Shown here piece after piece: positions 38,518-51,426 of a stretch of 64,000 nucleotides of DNA. The DNA comes from Ipomoea triloba. Lineage: Eukaryota > Streptophyta > Magnoliopsida > Solanales > Convolvulaceae. Made by a program: the position numbers and the translations under genes. The stretch's first letter is position 1. The number at the start of each line of letters is the position of its first letter. Below the pieces are notes generated by a model. That model saw only the letters and a program-made list of their open reading frames with translations. It made no database searches and was not told where the DNA came from. The DNA is taken from NCBI RefSeq assembly GCF_003576645.1, contig NC_044919.1:79648-143647 (forward strand), in the 5' to 3' direction.

Positions 38518-40734
38518 TGCTGACCAAATTAAAGCTGAACTTAAATTCCAAAGCTGTGGCAGAGCAGAAAGCATGCAACAAATTAAATATAATACACATG
38601 AAGAAAACGAAAGCACACGGCAAGTAATGTTTAATTAGCTAGGTGCATATACTATATACCGACCTGATAGAGAAGGTTCTTTAATGCAGAATCCAGAAAG
38701 TGAAAAAGTGACACCAAAGCAGTACAATATATAAATACTTATATATAGCTTAGCTTGATTGTATATAAATAAACAGCTAGCAGATACAGTAATATAATGA
38801 AGAGTGCAGGCCGGGAGCTAGCAGGTACAGAGCGATAGAAATGGAGGTGAAGATTGAAGAAGCAGTTTCGGGGAGAGAGAGAGAGAGAAGGGAGATAGTG
38901 GGGAAGGTTGAGGGATATGGAGAGAAAGAGGTGGAAGGAATGATAAGGAAGGAAGGGCTGAGATTTAAGAAGTCAGAAATTAAATTTGGCATTTTCTGCC
39001 CTTTTTACGCTCTGATTTTCATTCACTGGATATTTTCCGTAATTTTATTTACTATCCTGTGTTATTTTTATACTCCCTCTGTCCCATTTTACCTGTCATA
39101 TCTACTATTCATTGCTCAAATGTTTATTTTCTTTAGTAATTTTTTATTATTTTTAAATTTAATTTTTTTGTATTTAATAGTACTTTTAATGTAGTTTCTA
39201 AATATATAAATTTTATATATTAATACTAAACTTAATAATATGAAAAATTGGATTAAAAATTACTTCAGTCAAGCCTCGTTAAACGAATCAGACAACCATT
39301 TTGGAACCGAGGTAGTACTAATTATTCCGAATGTGGCATTATTTTTATTTTTTAATATATTTAGATTAGATTTACTGGCAGCTCCATCTGCGGCTTGCAG
39401 CTTGCAGGAGCTCCCTGGACCACTTTGTTTATCAACTTTCTACCAGGAACACTTTCTCCCATATTAATTAAGTGGTGAAATAAGCAATTATGGCTGCTTT
39501 GGTAAATGTTTTTACTTGATTCACACCAATTAGTGCACCACATACTAACACAGTAACACATAGTGCATCACATAAATATACTTGATGCAAAAAATATAAA
39601 AATGTCACCATAATTTTTCTTTTTTCGTATATTTTTAATCGTTGATTTGAGCTCATCTAATCTATAGATCCATTCACATAATCTTGGGAGGTTGTCGCAT
39701 TTCATCCTATATATATTGCAGTATAAACATACATGATGCATATGTTGACAAGGATGAAATCTTATCCTTTTGAATTCTTGTTCTTATGTATATATTCACG
39801 CAATATTATTAACAAAGACAGCTAATTTTTATGTATATATGTATTTATTCATTATCTATTTGAAATTTTTGTATTTTTATACCACATAATATTAAAACTT
39901 TTGAAAATTACGGATAAAATGAACAATAATACTAAATGCTAATATTTATAAAATGATGGCTTGCAGATAAAATATAACATGCACCACACAATTGATATGG
40001 TGCATTATATAATTGAGAAATTAAGACTTGCCATTTAACAATGTAATTTGATAAAACGACAAGTAATACTCAATATTAGTTTATTGTGTAGACCGGATGT
40101 TTAGTTTAATTAATAATTTTTTGTTGTTGGAATGCAAAAAACAGATAATTTTCTATTTTAATTTTCTAAATCTTAACTTCCTTCAACAAGTTACTAGACT
40201 TGATTTGGAACTTTGACGTAATTATCATTTAAAAAATACTACGTAATAAAGAAAAAGGGCCTTTCGGTCATGTATGAGCTATTATGATCAACAAAAGTAG
40301 CAAGCTAGAGCTAAATAATAATTTGTGAGGGTAATGGTCACTAATGCCGCCGCAATTAGGCACTGAATACAATTGGTACGTGGGGCGGTATCAGATTATA
40401 CATATATATATTATTTCTAATATTAGCTCCCTATTATTTAATCCAATCCCCATTCAATTGGTTTGCCTTTTAAGCCAAATGTATATGGACAAAAGTGCAT
40501 CCAATTATCCTAGTTAAAAGAAACGGAACTTGATTTAACGGTGGTTGCTGGCAAGGGATTACTTTTAAGGGGAGTCAAATGTGCCTTATATACTTATATA
40601 GGTTGAAGACCTTACAGGCTCTTGACAAGTGTATGACATCAGCTAGTCTTCATTTTTTGCTACACATGTTTCCCATTACTTTGCTTCCAACAGAGTTCTC
40701 ATGCATAAGTGGAGCTTCCTGTTCTATAGTACAC
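38518..40734. other. REC-like 5' leader/promoter and spacer
   Basis: Leader and promoter of the minus-strand REC-like gene lie at the left. A GA-rich stretch at 38870-38945 reads as CT-rich leader on the minus strand. 39000-40730 is AT-rich with no supported gene. Confidence 0.45.
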
Positions 40735-40850
40735 AAGAAAAATAGTGGCTTGGTGGGTTAATGTGTGTGTTGCTTTGTGGAGGTTGTAGATTCAATACCC
40801 ACTCATAGTACTTTTTAAGTTCATTTTGCTTTATGCTTTTTTCTTCCTTA
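40735..40850 (+). repeat. Possible tRNA-derived SINE remnant
   Basis: TGGCTTGGTGGGTTAATG (A-box-like) near 40745 and GTAGATTCAATACCC (B-box-like) near 40784 are about 40 bp apart, followed by a T-rich tail. No second copy was seen in the window. Confidence 0.3.
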
Positions 40851-41654
40851 GCAATAAAAATGAACACTCCCTTTGCTAAAGACTTTCACAATTAAATAGA
40901 CCCGATACTTGGGCCGTATATTTGACTTAGGAATATAATAGTAAGAAATTATGTGATTGGTTGTATGAAACAATGTGCTTGTCCAACACAACCAATTAAG
41001 TCCAAAACTAATTAGATATGTAGTACATCCATGCCTGTTTTGTTGGTTTTGTTTAGTGCCTTTATGGTGGGAAACAGAAAAAAAGTTAATTGACAGTTTG
41101 GCCAATCCAAGTTGAAGATTTGAACAATGGGAGCAGCAATGTTATGGGAGTGGGGATTTTTTTAATTGTATCAACTCCAATTGACAATTTGACACCAATC
41201 ATATTCTATCTCACTCTATACGTGATTTATATTGCAGCCGAAAGGGGACTGAGTTATGGGCTTTGGGTGGAAGAAACTGGTCGCTTGTAGTGATCCACCT
41301 AAGCCTTCATCACCCTTTAACCCTTACTTTTAAAAAGGCCCCCACTGCATCATCGCACCACCCAATCCAAGGTCAATCTGTTGTTAGCCCATTTTTCATT
41401 TTTTGGGTAATTTTGATGTAGTAGTAGTCCAATAAATTCAACTGGGCCACGCTGTTACGGTAGAATTGTGAGTCATTCATCATGGTCTCAATAAATTTAA
41501 TTGGGCCACGCTGTCTAGGCCTATTTATATTATACCCTTCAAATGCATGGCGTGAGGTCCATTACTATCAAAGCGGACCAATTCGTTTAACTGCGAATGT
41601 AATTTATAGCGGCTTTTTGTGGACCGACCCGTATGCGTGCTAGGATTCAACCCT
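40851..41654. other. Spacer
   Basis: AT-rich sequence with no recognisable gene. Near 41430-41520 the phrase TTCAACTGGGCCACGCTGT recurs as TTTAATTGGGCCACGCTGT, about 65 bp apart, suggesting an old local duplication. Confidence 0.35.
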
Positions 41655-41738
41655 AGCTCACCCGGCAAATTATTGTATGGACCATGGTCCACACAGCTGT
41701 GTGGACCATGGTTCATGCAATAATGATTGAGCTCACCC
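41655..41738. mobile_element. Mutator-like MITE, family A copy 2 (66-bp hairpin)
   Basis: A 66-bp element (41664-41729) flanked by the 9-bp duplication AGCTCACCC (41655-41663 and 41730-41738). It consists only of two head-to-head terminal repeats around GGACCATGGTCCACACAGCT, so it folds into a single near-perfect hairpin. Ends match the other family A copies (ATGGACCATGGT core, CAAT/ATTG termini). Confidence 0.8.
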
Positions 41739-41755
41739 TACGCGGGTTGGTGGGC

Positions 41756-41759
<4 letters not shown>

Positions 41760-41792
<33 letters not shown>
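41760..41792. repeat. (AT)n microsatellite
   Basis: About 16 uninterrupted TA units next to the family A hairpin element. Confidence 0.8.
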
Positions 41793-41796
<4 letters not shown>

Positions 41797-42811
41797 TTTA
41801 CTCTATAAATTAAATGAGAATATAATATTTTCATCATGTGAGTCTTAAAAAAAATGTTTATATTAAAAATTTGTGAGAAAAAATAAAAGCTAAGAATAGG
41901 AAGTCAGAGTCGATATAATAAATTTTAAATTAAAGTTATCTAACCTTACCCATCTCGGACCAAATCTAGTCCTCGTAAGCTGTAACTCACGAACAGCCAC
42001 GAAAACTTCACCTACAATGCACAACTTGAGGTTGACACAAGTCTCATCCAATCGTTACCCAGCGTATCACAGTCTGGTCCATACTACCTATGTTTCCCAC
42101 CAAGCCTCCAACAATTTTTTTTTTTCTCGCCTCCCGCGAGTCCCCTCTCAATTTTCAATTTCATTTCGAATTTCGCAGCAATCTTGGAGCCAAACCTCCC
42201 CAGTTCACTTCCAATTTTTAGTACGCAAATATTTTATATAGTTTTTAAATTCTAAAAAAAAAACACAAAATATAAATATATAAAATTGAAGTATCCTTTA
42301 CACGCTCGTTTACATACAGAAAATTGTATCCAAACCCGGAAGCCATAGTGCATATCATCGATCTGTCCTCTTCGTCGTTTCAACAAACTCCGATCGCAGC
42401 TTTCAATATTTTCGCTTTCTTGGCTTTATCGTCTTCTCCCGGAGAAGTATCGGTTTTCGTCAATTTTCGTCGAAGATTCAGAATATTGTTTTGAGTGTTT
42501 GTTAACTCTGTATCTGAAATTCGACGATTAATCAGATTTTTATTTTTTAATTGTCTGTTTTTACTGATTCTTGGTGCATCGCTGCCTCGAAATTCTGATG
42601 TTAGGGTTTTGGAGCAGAATTGGGGTGAATTTGGTTGTTTGATTAGCTATCCGGGATTTTCGGGGCTCAACGGGAGAAATCCTCGTGTTTGATTTTTCGT
42701 TTTGGTTGAAAGTTAGGGTTTTGGTTTCGGTTTATGAACAATAGTTGAGAATTTATGAGATTTACTCCGTGCATATACAAATATGTGGCCTTATTTTCAT
42801 AGTAGAAAGAT
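41793..42811. promoter_or_regulatory. Promoter and leader of ATX3-type gene
   Basis: 1 kb upstream of the ATG at 42812. The last 450 bp are pyrimidine-rich with several short upstream open frames (for example from 42495), consistent with a long 5' UTR. No clear TATA box. Confidence 0.4.
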
Positions 42812-45800
42812 ATGGTTGTGAAACGGATTACGAAATTCGAAATGCCGAAGCTGAAACGGTGCATTGTGGCGGAAAATGATGAGAAGTTTTCGCCCAAGAG
42901 ATTGAGAACCGATGAGCTTAGCGCCGTTCCAATCAATGAATTCGAGGATTGCAGCACCTGTTTAGCAGATTCTGGGTGCAGAGGGGTTTCGAGCAATGAT
43001 GGTGAAGCAGAATCAAATATGGGGATTCCTGATCCAATTCAACCGTTAAGAGGCGTGAAGAAAGGTTTGCAGGTGCATAATGCTCCGCTGCTCAAGTCTT
43101 CACGAGGTCGTCTTCAGGTGCTTCCTTCTAAATTCAATGACTCTGTTCTTCATTCATGGAAGAAAGAGCGAACTGGCACTGATGAATCCGAGCTTTGTTT
43201 TAGCAATGGCGATTCTGCATGTAACAAGAAGACATCAGAACGTAAAGTGTCATGTTCTGACTTGCAATTGTATAAGAAGCAAAGTTTAGATAGTCGGATT
43301 AGCTTTGACAACTTGCATAGCACAAAGTCTATTGATAATCTTGCGAAACCCGAGGAAGCAGAGTTTGGTTATACAGGTCAAGTGGATTGTGATAGTATAT
43401 TGTATTCAAGTTCAAAAAGTTCTTTGACATCTATTAGTGGAGGTGGTGTTTCATCATTTATTGAATCTCAACCAAAAGTGAAGAGTGGTTTTGTGAGGTC
43501 TGAGAAATACACAAAAGGGAAGGCTGAGAAGAAGGATTACTATGAGCCGGGCAACTTTGTTATGGGTGATATAGTCTGGGCAAAATGTGGAAAGAAGTAC
43601 CCTGCTTGGCCTGCCATTGTTATTGATCCACGATGGCAAGCACCTGAATCTGTTCTTAGAGCTTTTGTTGCTGATGCAATTTGTGTGATGTTCTATGGGT
43701 ACTCCAGAAATCGACAAAGGGTAATGTGTGTGTGTGTGTGTGTTTTATTTAAAAAAAAAAAATAATTTGAATAGTTACTTTTCCAATGCTTCTATACCTC
43801 CTTAATTGCACTCATGTTGTGTTAAATTGTCTACATTTATAAACAATGTGCTTGAGTAAGGTAATATAATTTAAGGCTGTTGTTTTATGTAGGATTATGG
43901 ATGGATCAAAGCTGGAATGATCTTTCCTTTTCAAGAGTACATGGAGAGGTGAGTATAACTGTATAAGTTTTAACATTGCCTATCTACTGATTTTTGTTAA
44001 GTCTTGTTAATTTGATAATCAATGCTTTCTTTCCACAGATTTCAGGGACAGACAAAGTTGTTTGGCAGCAGGCCAGCTGATTTTCGGGAAGCAATAGAAG
44101 AAGCAGTTTTAGCTGACCAGGGTTACCTAAATAAGGATTCTGAAAACTGGCAAGAGACACCTTCATTTGTAAACCAAGCAGAAACTGCAGAGGACACAGG
44201 ATCGAATCTGGAGCTTGAATGTTGTTTATCTGACCAGGCAAGATTTGGAATTTATCTTATGTAGTTAGTATTATAATGGATTTGGAGAAGTGGTGTAATC
44301 TATGTAAAAATGTTGAACTATGAGTTGTAAGAATGCTAAACATCTTGAAAGCATGAGCCTACTCTCTAGTACACTATCTTTTTTTGCAAAATTATTGGTA
44401 ATTTCTTAAAATGTTCCAAATGCAAAGCTTCACGTGCAACCTTTTATCTGCAGGATGCATACTATAAGAAAAAAGAAACTCGATCTTGTGACAGTTGTGG
44501 TTTAATCATTCCATGCCGGTCAATTAAGAAAGTGAAAGGGAAAAATGCTCAAACCCAATTTCTTTGTGCACACTGTATTAAGGTAAATTTTACCACCAAA
44601 TATCTTATTACCTTAAACTTTTTTGGTTGTGACATCTATCTTTATTTTTCTTATGTCAGTTGAGGAGATCAAAGCAATACTGTGGAATCTGCAAGAAAGT
44701 GTGGCATCACTCTGATGGTGGGGACTGGGTGAGATGTCTTCATATTATTATTAATGTTGTTGTTGCTCCGTATTATTTTTAATCTGCCATCCTTATATTT
44801 CTGTTTGGCAATATGGTCTATTAGGTCTGTTGTGATGGTTGTAATATTTGGATGCATGCTGAGTGCACTGGTTTTTCCGGCAATGGTTTTGAGGTCTGTA
44901 CATTTTCATATGTATTCTTTGAAGTGTTATTTCCTCTTTTGTTCATACTTGTATGCAAGTGCATGAAATGGTAGACTTAGTGAAGTTATTTTGCCTTTTT
45001 ATAGGATCTGTCAAGCACCGAGTATTTCTGCCCTGAGTGCAAAGTAAAATCTAGTCATATTTCTGTGGATTTACAACTAAGGGAACAAAAAGCCAGGTAC
45101 CTTGATTTACATGGCATATGCTACTGCACTTTCATTTGGCCTCAACATTAGTTTACTTTTTGACTTGTAACTTCCTCACTGAAATTTTCTGGCAGCCTTT
45201 CAAGCAGGGCTATGGAAAATAATAAACAAACTGCAATGCCTGAAAAGGTTGAAGTTGTCTGCATGGGTGTTGAAGGAATTTATTACCCAAATCTTCATTT
45301 GTAAGTTCTTAAATTGAATCAAGGAAAAAAGAAAACTTCCTATAAATTTCTTAGTCTATAAAGGTTACTGATTGTGATCTTGAATGAAATTGACTGTTGT
45401 TTATCTTGTCTTATGGTGTTCTAAAGTAATGCCTGAGTTTTTTTTTTTGGTTTCAATTATCCTCTGGTTGAGGTGTGCTAAGTAGCACTTTGAATTCTGA
45501 TTAAGAGGAATACTAAATTGTTTTTATTCCTTATTATATCAGAGTTCAGTGCAAGTGTGCTTCTTGCGGGACAAGGAAACAAACACTTAATGAATGGGAA
45601 CGACATACAGGATCCAGGGCAAAGAAATGGAAGCTTAGTGTCAAAGTGAAGGGTTCAATGATAACTCTTGAAAAATGGGTGTGTGCCAGATTTTGAAGTT
45701 TTAAACCATTGCCTTCCCTGCTTTTCTTATGCTTTCTTGGAACCACTATCTCATTATATTCTCTCAATGATGATAGTCTTTGAAATGACTTGTGGCTTCA

Positions 45801-47879
45801 GGCTCATTTTTTGTTAGCATAAATAAAATGGACTCAACACTTATTTTGCAGTCTGTTACTCCTGATATTGCAGATTATGGATCATAGTGTTGCTGCTCTG
45901 AAGTTAGATCTTCAGCAGTTGTTTGCTTTTCTGCAAGGTAGTAGTGTTTCTCTGACGCAACTACATTGGGTTTCCTAATCTTCTCCTCTATGACTTTATA
46001 AAATACTAAGATTCTTGCCTTTTCTCTATGACAGAGAAGTATAAACCTGTTAATGCAAAATGGACTTCAGAGCGTTGTGCTATTTGTAGATGGGTTGAAG
46101 ATTGGGATTACAACAAGATAATTATTTGCAACAGGTATCCAAATATCTATCTTATTAATAATCTGGAGTTAGAGTAGAGGTAGATTTCTCTGTTCAGTTA
46201 TGGTATCACCTTTTTTTTTGTTTTTTCCCCTCCTTCAGGTGTCAAATAGCTGTTCATCAAGAATGCTATGGTGCAACTGACATTCAAGATTTTGCTTCAT
46301 GGGTTTGCCGAGCATGTGAAACCCCTGAAATTGAAAGGGAATGTTGCCTTTGCCCTATAAAAGGTTAGTACTTTATGTTTTCAACAGTTTGTTGATCAAA
46401 TCTTGGTTTTCAAATGTAGTGTTTACTGAACGTTGTCTTTGTAGGGGGTGCACTGAAGCCAACTGATATTGACACCTTGTGGGTTCATGTTACATGTGCT
46501 TGGTTTCGGCCTGAGGTTGCTTTCTTAGATGTTAATAAAATGGAGCCTGCCACTGGCATTCTTAGGATTCCTCCAGATTCCTTTGTTAAGGTAGATCTTT
46601 TCTTATTTTTATTTATCCTTGCTTTTTGCAAATATTATTATATTAATATGGTGTTGCAATCTCTTAAGTTGTCATATTGTGTTTCCATGAGAACCACCTT
46701 AAGACTTAAGAAGCCCAGTGTTGTGAGAGATTAGAATTGTCCTTTCTTTTGAGGTAGTGGATTGGTGTATCAAGTATGGTATTGAGGTTGACTGTGTGAC
46801 TTAGTTCCTCAGTGGTTTCTAAGTTTCTTTGTCTGCAAATGTAACTAAAATTATTAACTGCTAGTTGAAGTGCTCAATTTTGACCTCGACATGCTCTTCT
46901 ATGTACAAATTTGCAGGCATGCACAATTTGTGAACAAGTTCATGGTTCCTGTACACAATGCTGCAAGTGTGCTACTTCTTTTCATGCAATGTGTGCTCTA
47001 AGAGCTGGATACCATGTGGAAGTAAGCTGGATATTTTTTTTCTTTACCCTATATTAAAGTTCTGTGGGAATTACTTTGCTTTCCTTTTTTTGAGGAATGA
47101 TTACTTAAATTGACCCAATTCTGAATCTCAGTTGAAGTGCTCTGAAGGGAATGGAGTGCAGTTAAGCAAATGGGTATCATATTGTGCCTTGCATAGGTCT
47201 GCATTATGCCTCATCACCTCTTTCATCCTATATTTCCTTCTTACTCCATTAGGATTTCGTTTTTTTCAGTTAGCATTTAGAAGTACTTTATTTTATTTTT
47301 CTTTCAAGAAAGGGAATTTTCATTAGTGTCACAAAATTTAAATTGCATTAGTTTTCATTTTGTTTCCATTGATGATACCAAACATTTACATGCCTAGGAG
47401 ATGAATTTTACTACTGTGTAAAATACGTATACTAAAAAGGTAAAAAATCTGAACTCTGAACTCATCCTGATCTAATATTAATTCTTATGGCATATTGTTA
47501 TATGACAGGACCCCAAATGCAGACAATGTTGTGGTAATGCGGACCCCCTTTGGGGTATTCTCTAATGGAAACTTGCTGCAGAAACAGAGTAAAGAACATT
47601 GCCCAAGTGGTTCAAGGCTCATTTCGTCTAAGTGTCTTGAACTCCCAGATACATCAGATAATGGGATCACTGAATTTGATCCTTTTTCTGCTGCAAGATG
47701 TCGTATCTTCAAGAGGTCCATGAAGAAGGTATTGCACTCTTGATTTGCTTCTTCGTTTGTAATTCCCATGCCAGGATTTTATGTGCCTTTTGGGGGATTC
47801 TTTTGCCATTTTACTTCTTCCTGCAATCCTGCCCCCAGACCCCCTTTTTTTTTTTTTTTTTTGTCTGTTCTTTTTTACT

Positions 47880-47937
<58 letters not shown>

Positions 47938-49569
47938 TTTTTTTTCCTTATCTCCATAGTTTTATTTTTGCTAGAGAGATGGACAAGAGGCAGTATTTCA
48001 TCGACTTATGGGGCCAAGGCATCATTCATTGGATCGGATAGAAAATTTAAGTTCACACAGTGTAATAGAAATTTTTTCTGCCATTTGTTTTTCTATTCCT
48101 GTTAACCTATCCAAGGGAGTAAGGGAATCGAACTAACATCACTATCTATCTTTTAGGAGGAAGTAGCAGATGTGAAGAGTTTTTCAACATTCAAAGAGCG
48201 CCTTAGCCATCTACAGGCAAATACTTCTCTTTATTAGTCATTATTACTTCTGTTGCAGGCAAAAATAACTTCATAATTTATTGGTTATTATTAAACTATT
48301 TGTCACTTAATTATGTAATGCAGAAGTCTGAAAACCTTCGGGTATGTTTTGGTAAATCTGGAATACATGGATGGGGTGTTTTTGCACGGAGAAACATTCA
48401 AGAAGGAGAAATGGTATGTATGTTTATATATTTTGAATTGTAATTCTTATGCAATTAAACTTTACTATTCCTTTTTGATTGGATTATCCTTCCACTTTTG
48501 ATTCCCCCCTCCCATGAACTAATTTTTTGAGTTGTGGTCTTAGGTCTTTGAATATCGTGGAGAGAAGGTGAGGGGCAAGGTTGCTGATCTGAGGGAGGCG
48601 AGGTACCAACTTGAAGGCAAAGATTGTTATGTGAGTTAAATTTTCATGTATTTCTCTATCCATATGGTTATGACTGCACATGCAAAATGAATTTTAGATA
48701 TATGTTGTACTCTTAAGCTGGGGATTTGTCTGACACCAGCCTGTCCAGTTTAGCTGTCAAATGAAGAAGCTAAACAAATTCTAAATCTGAAACTTGGCCA
48801 CTATCTGAAATGAGTTTGCTGCCTTGGATTTATGTCAAAACTATCATTTCCATATTTGGTGTTTACTTTTTGCAAGGAGTTCATTTGCTTTAGTTTCTCA
48901 CTCAAATACTTTGATTTGTCTAATGCAGCTATTTAAAATTAGTGATGAAGTTGTCATTGATGCCACCAATAAAGGAAACATTGCACGCCTAATCAATCAT
49001 TCAGTAAGCTCTCTTATTGTTGTCAAAAGAAGGCTAGAGAATATTTAAGTTTTGAAATTTGTCTGTCTTGATAGTGATTTATTTATTTTATGTTTGTATA
49101 TAAATATAAATATGTAAATGCTGTATGTCAACTGAAGTGACTGAATAATGCATGCATCAGAGTGTATTTAGAAGGTGGTGTTTGTTTGATGTGTGGCATT
49201 GTATTCATTTATCTGATAAAAAATCTTGATCTTTAATGCAGTGCATGCCCAATTGCTATGCAAGGATAATTAGTCTGGGTGAAGAGGAGAGCCGAATAGT
49301 TCTTATAGCTAAGACTAATGTTTCAGCCGGTGATGAGTTAACGTATGACAGCTCTCTGTCTCTGTTTATGTGTATATGTGTGTGTGCGCGCGTGTGCAGA
49401 TTTAGGGTCAATGCCAACTTTGGTCTAATAACCTGGTTTTTGAATTATCTCTTCATACAAGAATATGCCTAATTCTTTGTGTGACAGGTACAATTACTTG
49501 TTTGATCCCGATGAGCGAAAAGTCCCCTGCCTATGTGGTGCTCCTAACTGCCGGAAGTTTATGAACTAG
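42812..49569 (+). CDS. ATX3: ATX3/4/5-type histone H3K4 methyltransferase
   Basis: Twenty-two exons join to 1027 aa: 42812-43720, 43893-43948, 44039-44237, 44454-44582, 44660-44728, 44825-44893, 45005-45096, 45196-45300, 45543-45678, 45874-45937, 46035-46134, 46239-46363, 46445-46590, 46917-47021, 47132-47196, 47509-47728, 48157-48216, 48324-48413, 48544-48630, 48929-49003, 49242-49342, 49488-49569. Order: PWWP (245-330, [16 protein letters not shown]), PHD1 (438-490), PHD2 (about 625-670, [18 protein letters not shown]), extended PHD (about 675-790), SET (888-1005, with HGWGVFA, NHSC and ELTYNY) and post-[11 protein letters not shown]. It lacks the FYR domains of ATX1/2, so belongs to the ATX3-5 group, nuclear H3K4 methyltransferases. 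Introns 3 and 17 use GC donors. By neighbours it matches ATX3 (AT3G61740). Exons 17-22 are repeated exactly downstream (49931-51343), probably an assembly duplicate; either copy completes the protein. Confidence 0.93.
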
Positions 49570-49652
49570 GTCAACAAATGTACAGATTCTTTTGAGGATA
49601 CAAAGCTGTTGAATTCTTCCCCATACAGTTTTGTGGATTCAATTTTGCTATA
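47882..49652 (+). repeat. Direct repeat, left copy (1.77 kb)
   Basis: Starts with a T-run (47882-47936) in intron 16 of the ATX3-type gene and ends at TTTTGCTATA. It matches 49654-51426 at a constant offset of 1774, with no difference noticed apart from T-run length (55 against 57). Confidence 0.93.
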
Positions 49653-49653
49653 N
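49653..49653. other. Ambiguous base at repeat junction
   Basis: Single N between GCTATA and a 57-base T-run; the only ambiguous base I noticed. It sits exactly at the seam of the two repeat copies. Confidence 0.95.
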
Positions 49654-49711
<58 letters not shown>

Positions 49712-51426
49712 TTTTTTTTCCTTATCTCCATAGTTTTATTTTTGCTAGAGAGATGGACAAGAGGCAGTATTTCATCGACTTATGGGGCCAAGGCATCATT
49801 CATTGGATCGGATAGAAAATTTAAGTTCACACAGTGTAATAGAAATTTTTTCTGCCATTTGTTTTTCTATTCCTGTTAACCTATCCAAGGGAGTAAGGGA
49901 ATCGAACTAACATCACTATCTATCTTTTAGGAGGAAGTAGCAGATGTGAAGAGTTTTTCAACATTCAAAGAGCGCCTTAGCCATCTACAGGCAAATACTT
50001 CTCTTTATTAGTCATTATTACTTCTGTTGCAGGCAAAAATAACTTCATAATTTATTGGTTATTATTAAACTATTTGTCACTTAATTATGTAATGCAGAAG
50101 TCTGAAAACCTTCGGGTATGTTTTGGTAAATCTGGAATACATGGATGGGGTGTTTTTGCACGGAGAAACATTCAAGAAGGAGAAATGGTATGTATGTTTA
50201 TATATTTTGAATTGTAATTCTTATGCAATTAAACTTTACTATTCCTTTTTGATTGGATTATCCTTCCACTTTTGATTCCCCCCTCCCATGAACTAATTTT
50301 TTGAGTTGTGGTCTTAGGTCTTTGAATATCGTGGAGAGAAGGTGAGGGGCAAGGTTGCTGATCTGAGGGAGGCGAGGTACCAACTTGAAGGCAAAGATTG
50401 TTATGTGAGTTAAATTTTCATGTATTTCTCTATCCATATGGTTATGACTGCACATGCAAAATGAATTTTAGATATATGTTGTACTCTTAAGCTGGGGATT
50501 TGTCTGACACCAGCCTGTCCAGTTTAGCTGTCAAATGAAGAAGCTAAACAAATTCTAAATCTGAAACTTGGCCACTATCTGAAATGAGTTTGCTGCCTTG
50601 GATTTATGTCAAAACTATCATTTCCATATTTGGTGTTTACTTTTTGCAAGGAGTTCATTTGCTTTAGTTTCTCACTCAAATACTTTGATTTGTCTAATGC
50701 AGCTATTTAAAATTAGTGATGAAGTTGTCATTGATGCCACCAATAAAGGAAACATTGCACGCCTAATCAATCATTCAGTAAGCTCTCTTATTGTTGTCAA
50801 AAGAAGGCTAGAGAATATTTAAGTTTTGAAATTTGTCTGTCTTGATAGTGATTTATTTATTTTATGTTTGTATATAAATATAAATATGTAAATGCTGTAT
50901 GTCAACTGAAGTGACTGAATAATGCATGCATCAGAGTGTATTTAGAAGGTGGTGTTTGTTTGATGTGTGGCATTGTATTCATTTATCTGATAAAAAATCT
51001 TGATCTTTAATGCAGTGCATGCCCAATTGCTATGCAAGGATAATTAGTCTGGGTGAAGAGGAGAGCCGAATAGTTCTTATAGCTAAGACTAATGTTTCAG
51101 CCGGTGATGAGTTAACGTATGACAGCTCTCTGTCTCTGTTTATGTGTATATGTGTGTGTGCGCGCGTGTGCAGATTTAGGGTCAATGCCAACTTTGGTCT
51201 AATAACCTGGTTTTTGAATTATCTCTTCATACAAGAATATGCCTAATTCTTTGTGTGACAGGTACAATTACTTGTTTGATCCCGATGAGCGAAAAGTCCC
51301 CTGCCTATGTGGTGCTCCTAACTGCCGGAAGTTTATGAACTAGGTCAACAAATGTACAGATTCTTTTGAGGATACAAAGCTGTTGAATTCTTCCCCATAC
51401 AGTTTTGTGGATTCAATTTTGCTATA
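49654..51426 (+). repeat. Direct repeat, right copy (1.77 kb)
   Basis: Same content as 47882-49652: T-run, part of intron 16, exons 17-22 and the start of the 3' UTR. Beyond 51426 it continues into unique 3' sequence, whereas the left copy stops at the N. Confidence 0.93.
49931..51343 (+). pseudogene. Second copy of ATX3 SET exons (probable assembly duplicate)
   Basis: Exons 17-22 again, each shifted by 1774: 49931-49990, 50098-50187, 50318-50404, 50703-50777, 51016-51116, 51262-51343. The translation matches the first copy (SET plus post-SET). There are no PWWP/PHD exons and no start codon, so on its own it is not a gene. If the repeat is an assembly artefact, this copy, which carries the true 3' flank, is the real end of the ATX3-type gene. 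Confidence 0.85.

Noticed and set aside
38841..39194. 117-aa ORF with basic N-terminus and hydrophobic tail
   Set aside because: It lies on the antisense of the GA/CT-rich leader of the REC-like gene; the tail is AT-rich spacer. No family resemblance.
47698..48105. Open frames full of Phe/Leu around the poly-T tract
   Set aside because: They translate a homopolymer in intron 16 of the ATX3-type gene; not genes.
49236..49472. SET-end ORF reading into [12 protein letters not shown]
   Set aside because: It is exon 21 running into its intron (a TG/CG microsatellite); splicing at 49342 restores ELTYNY.
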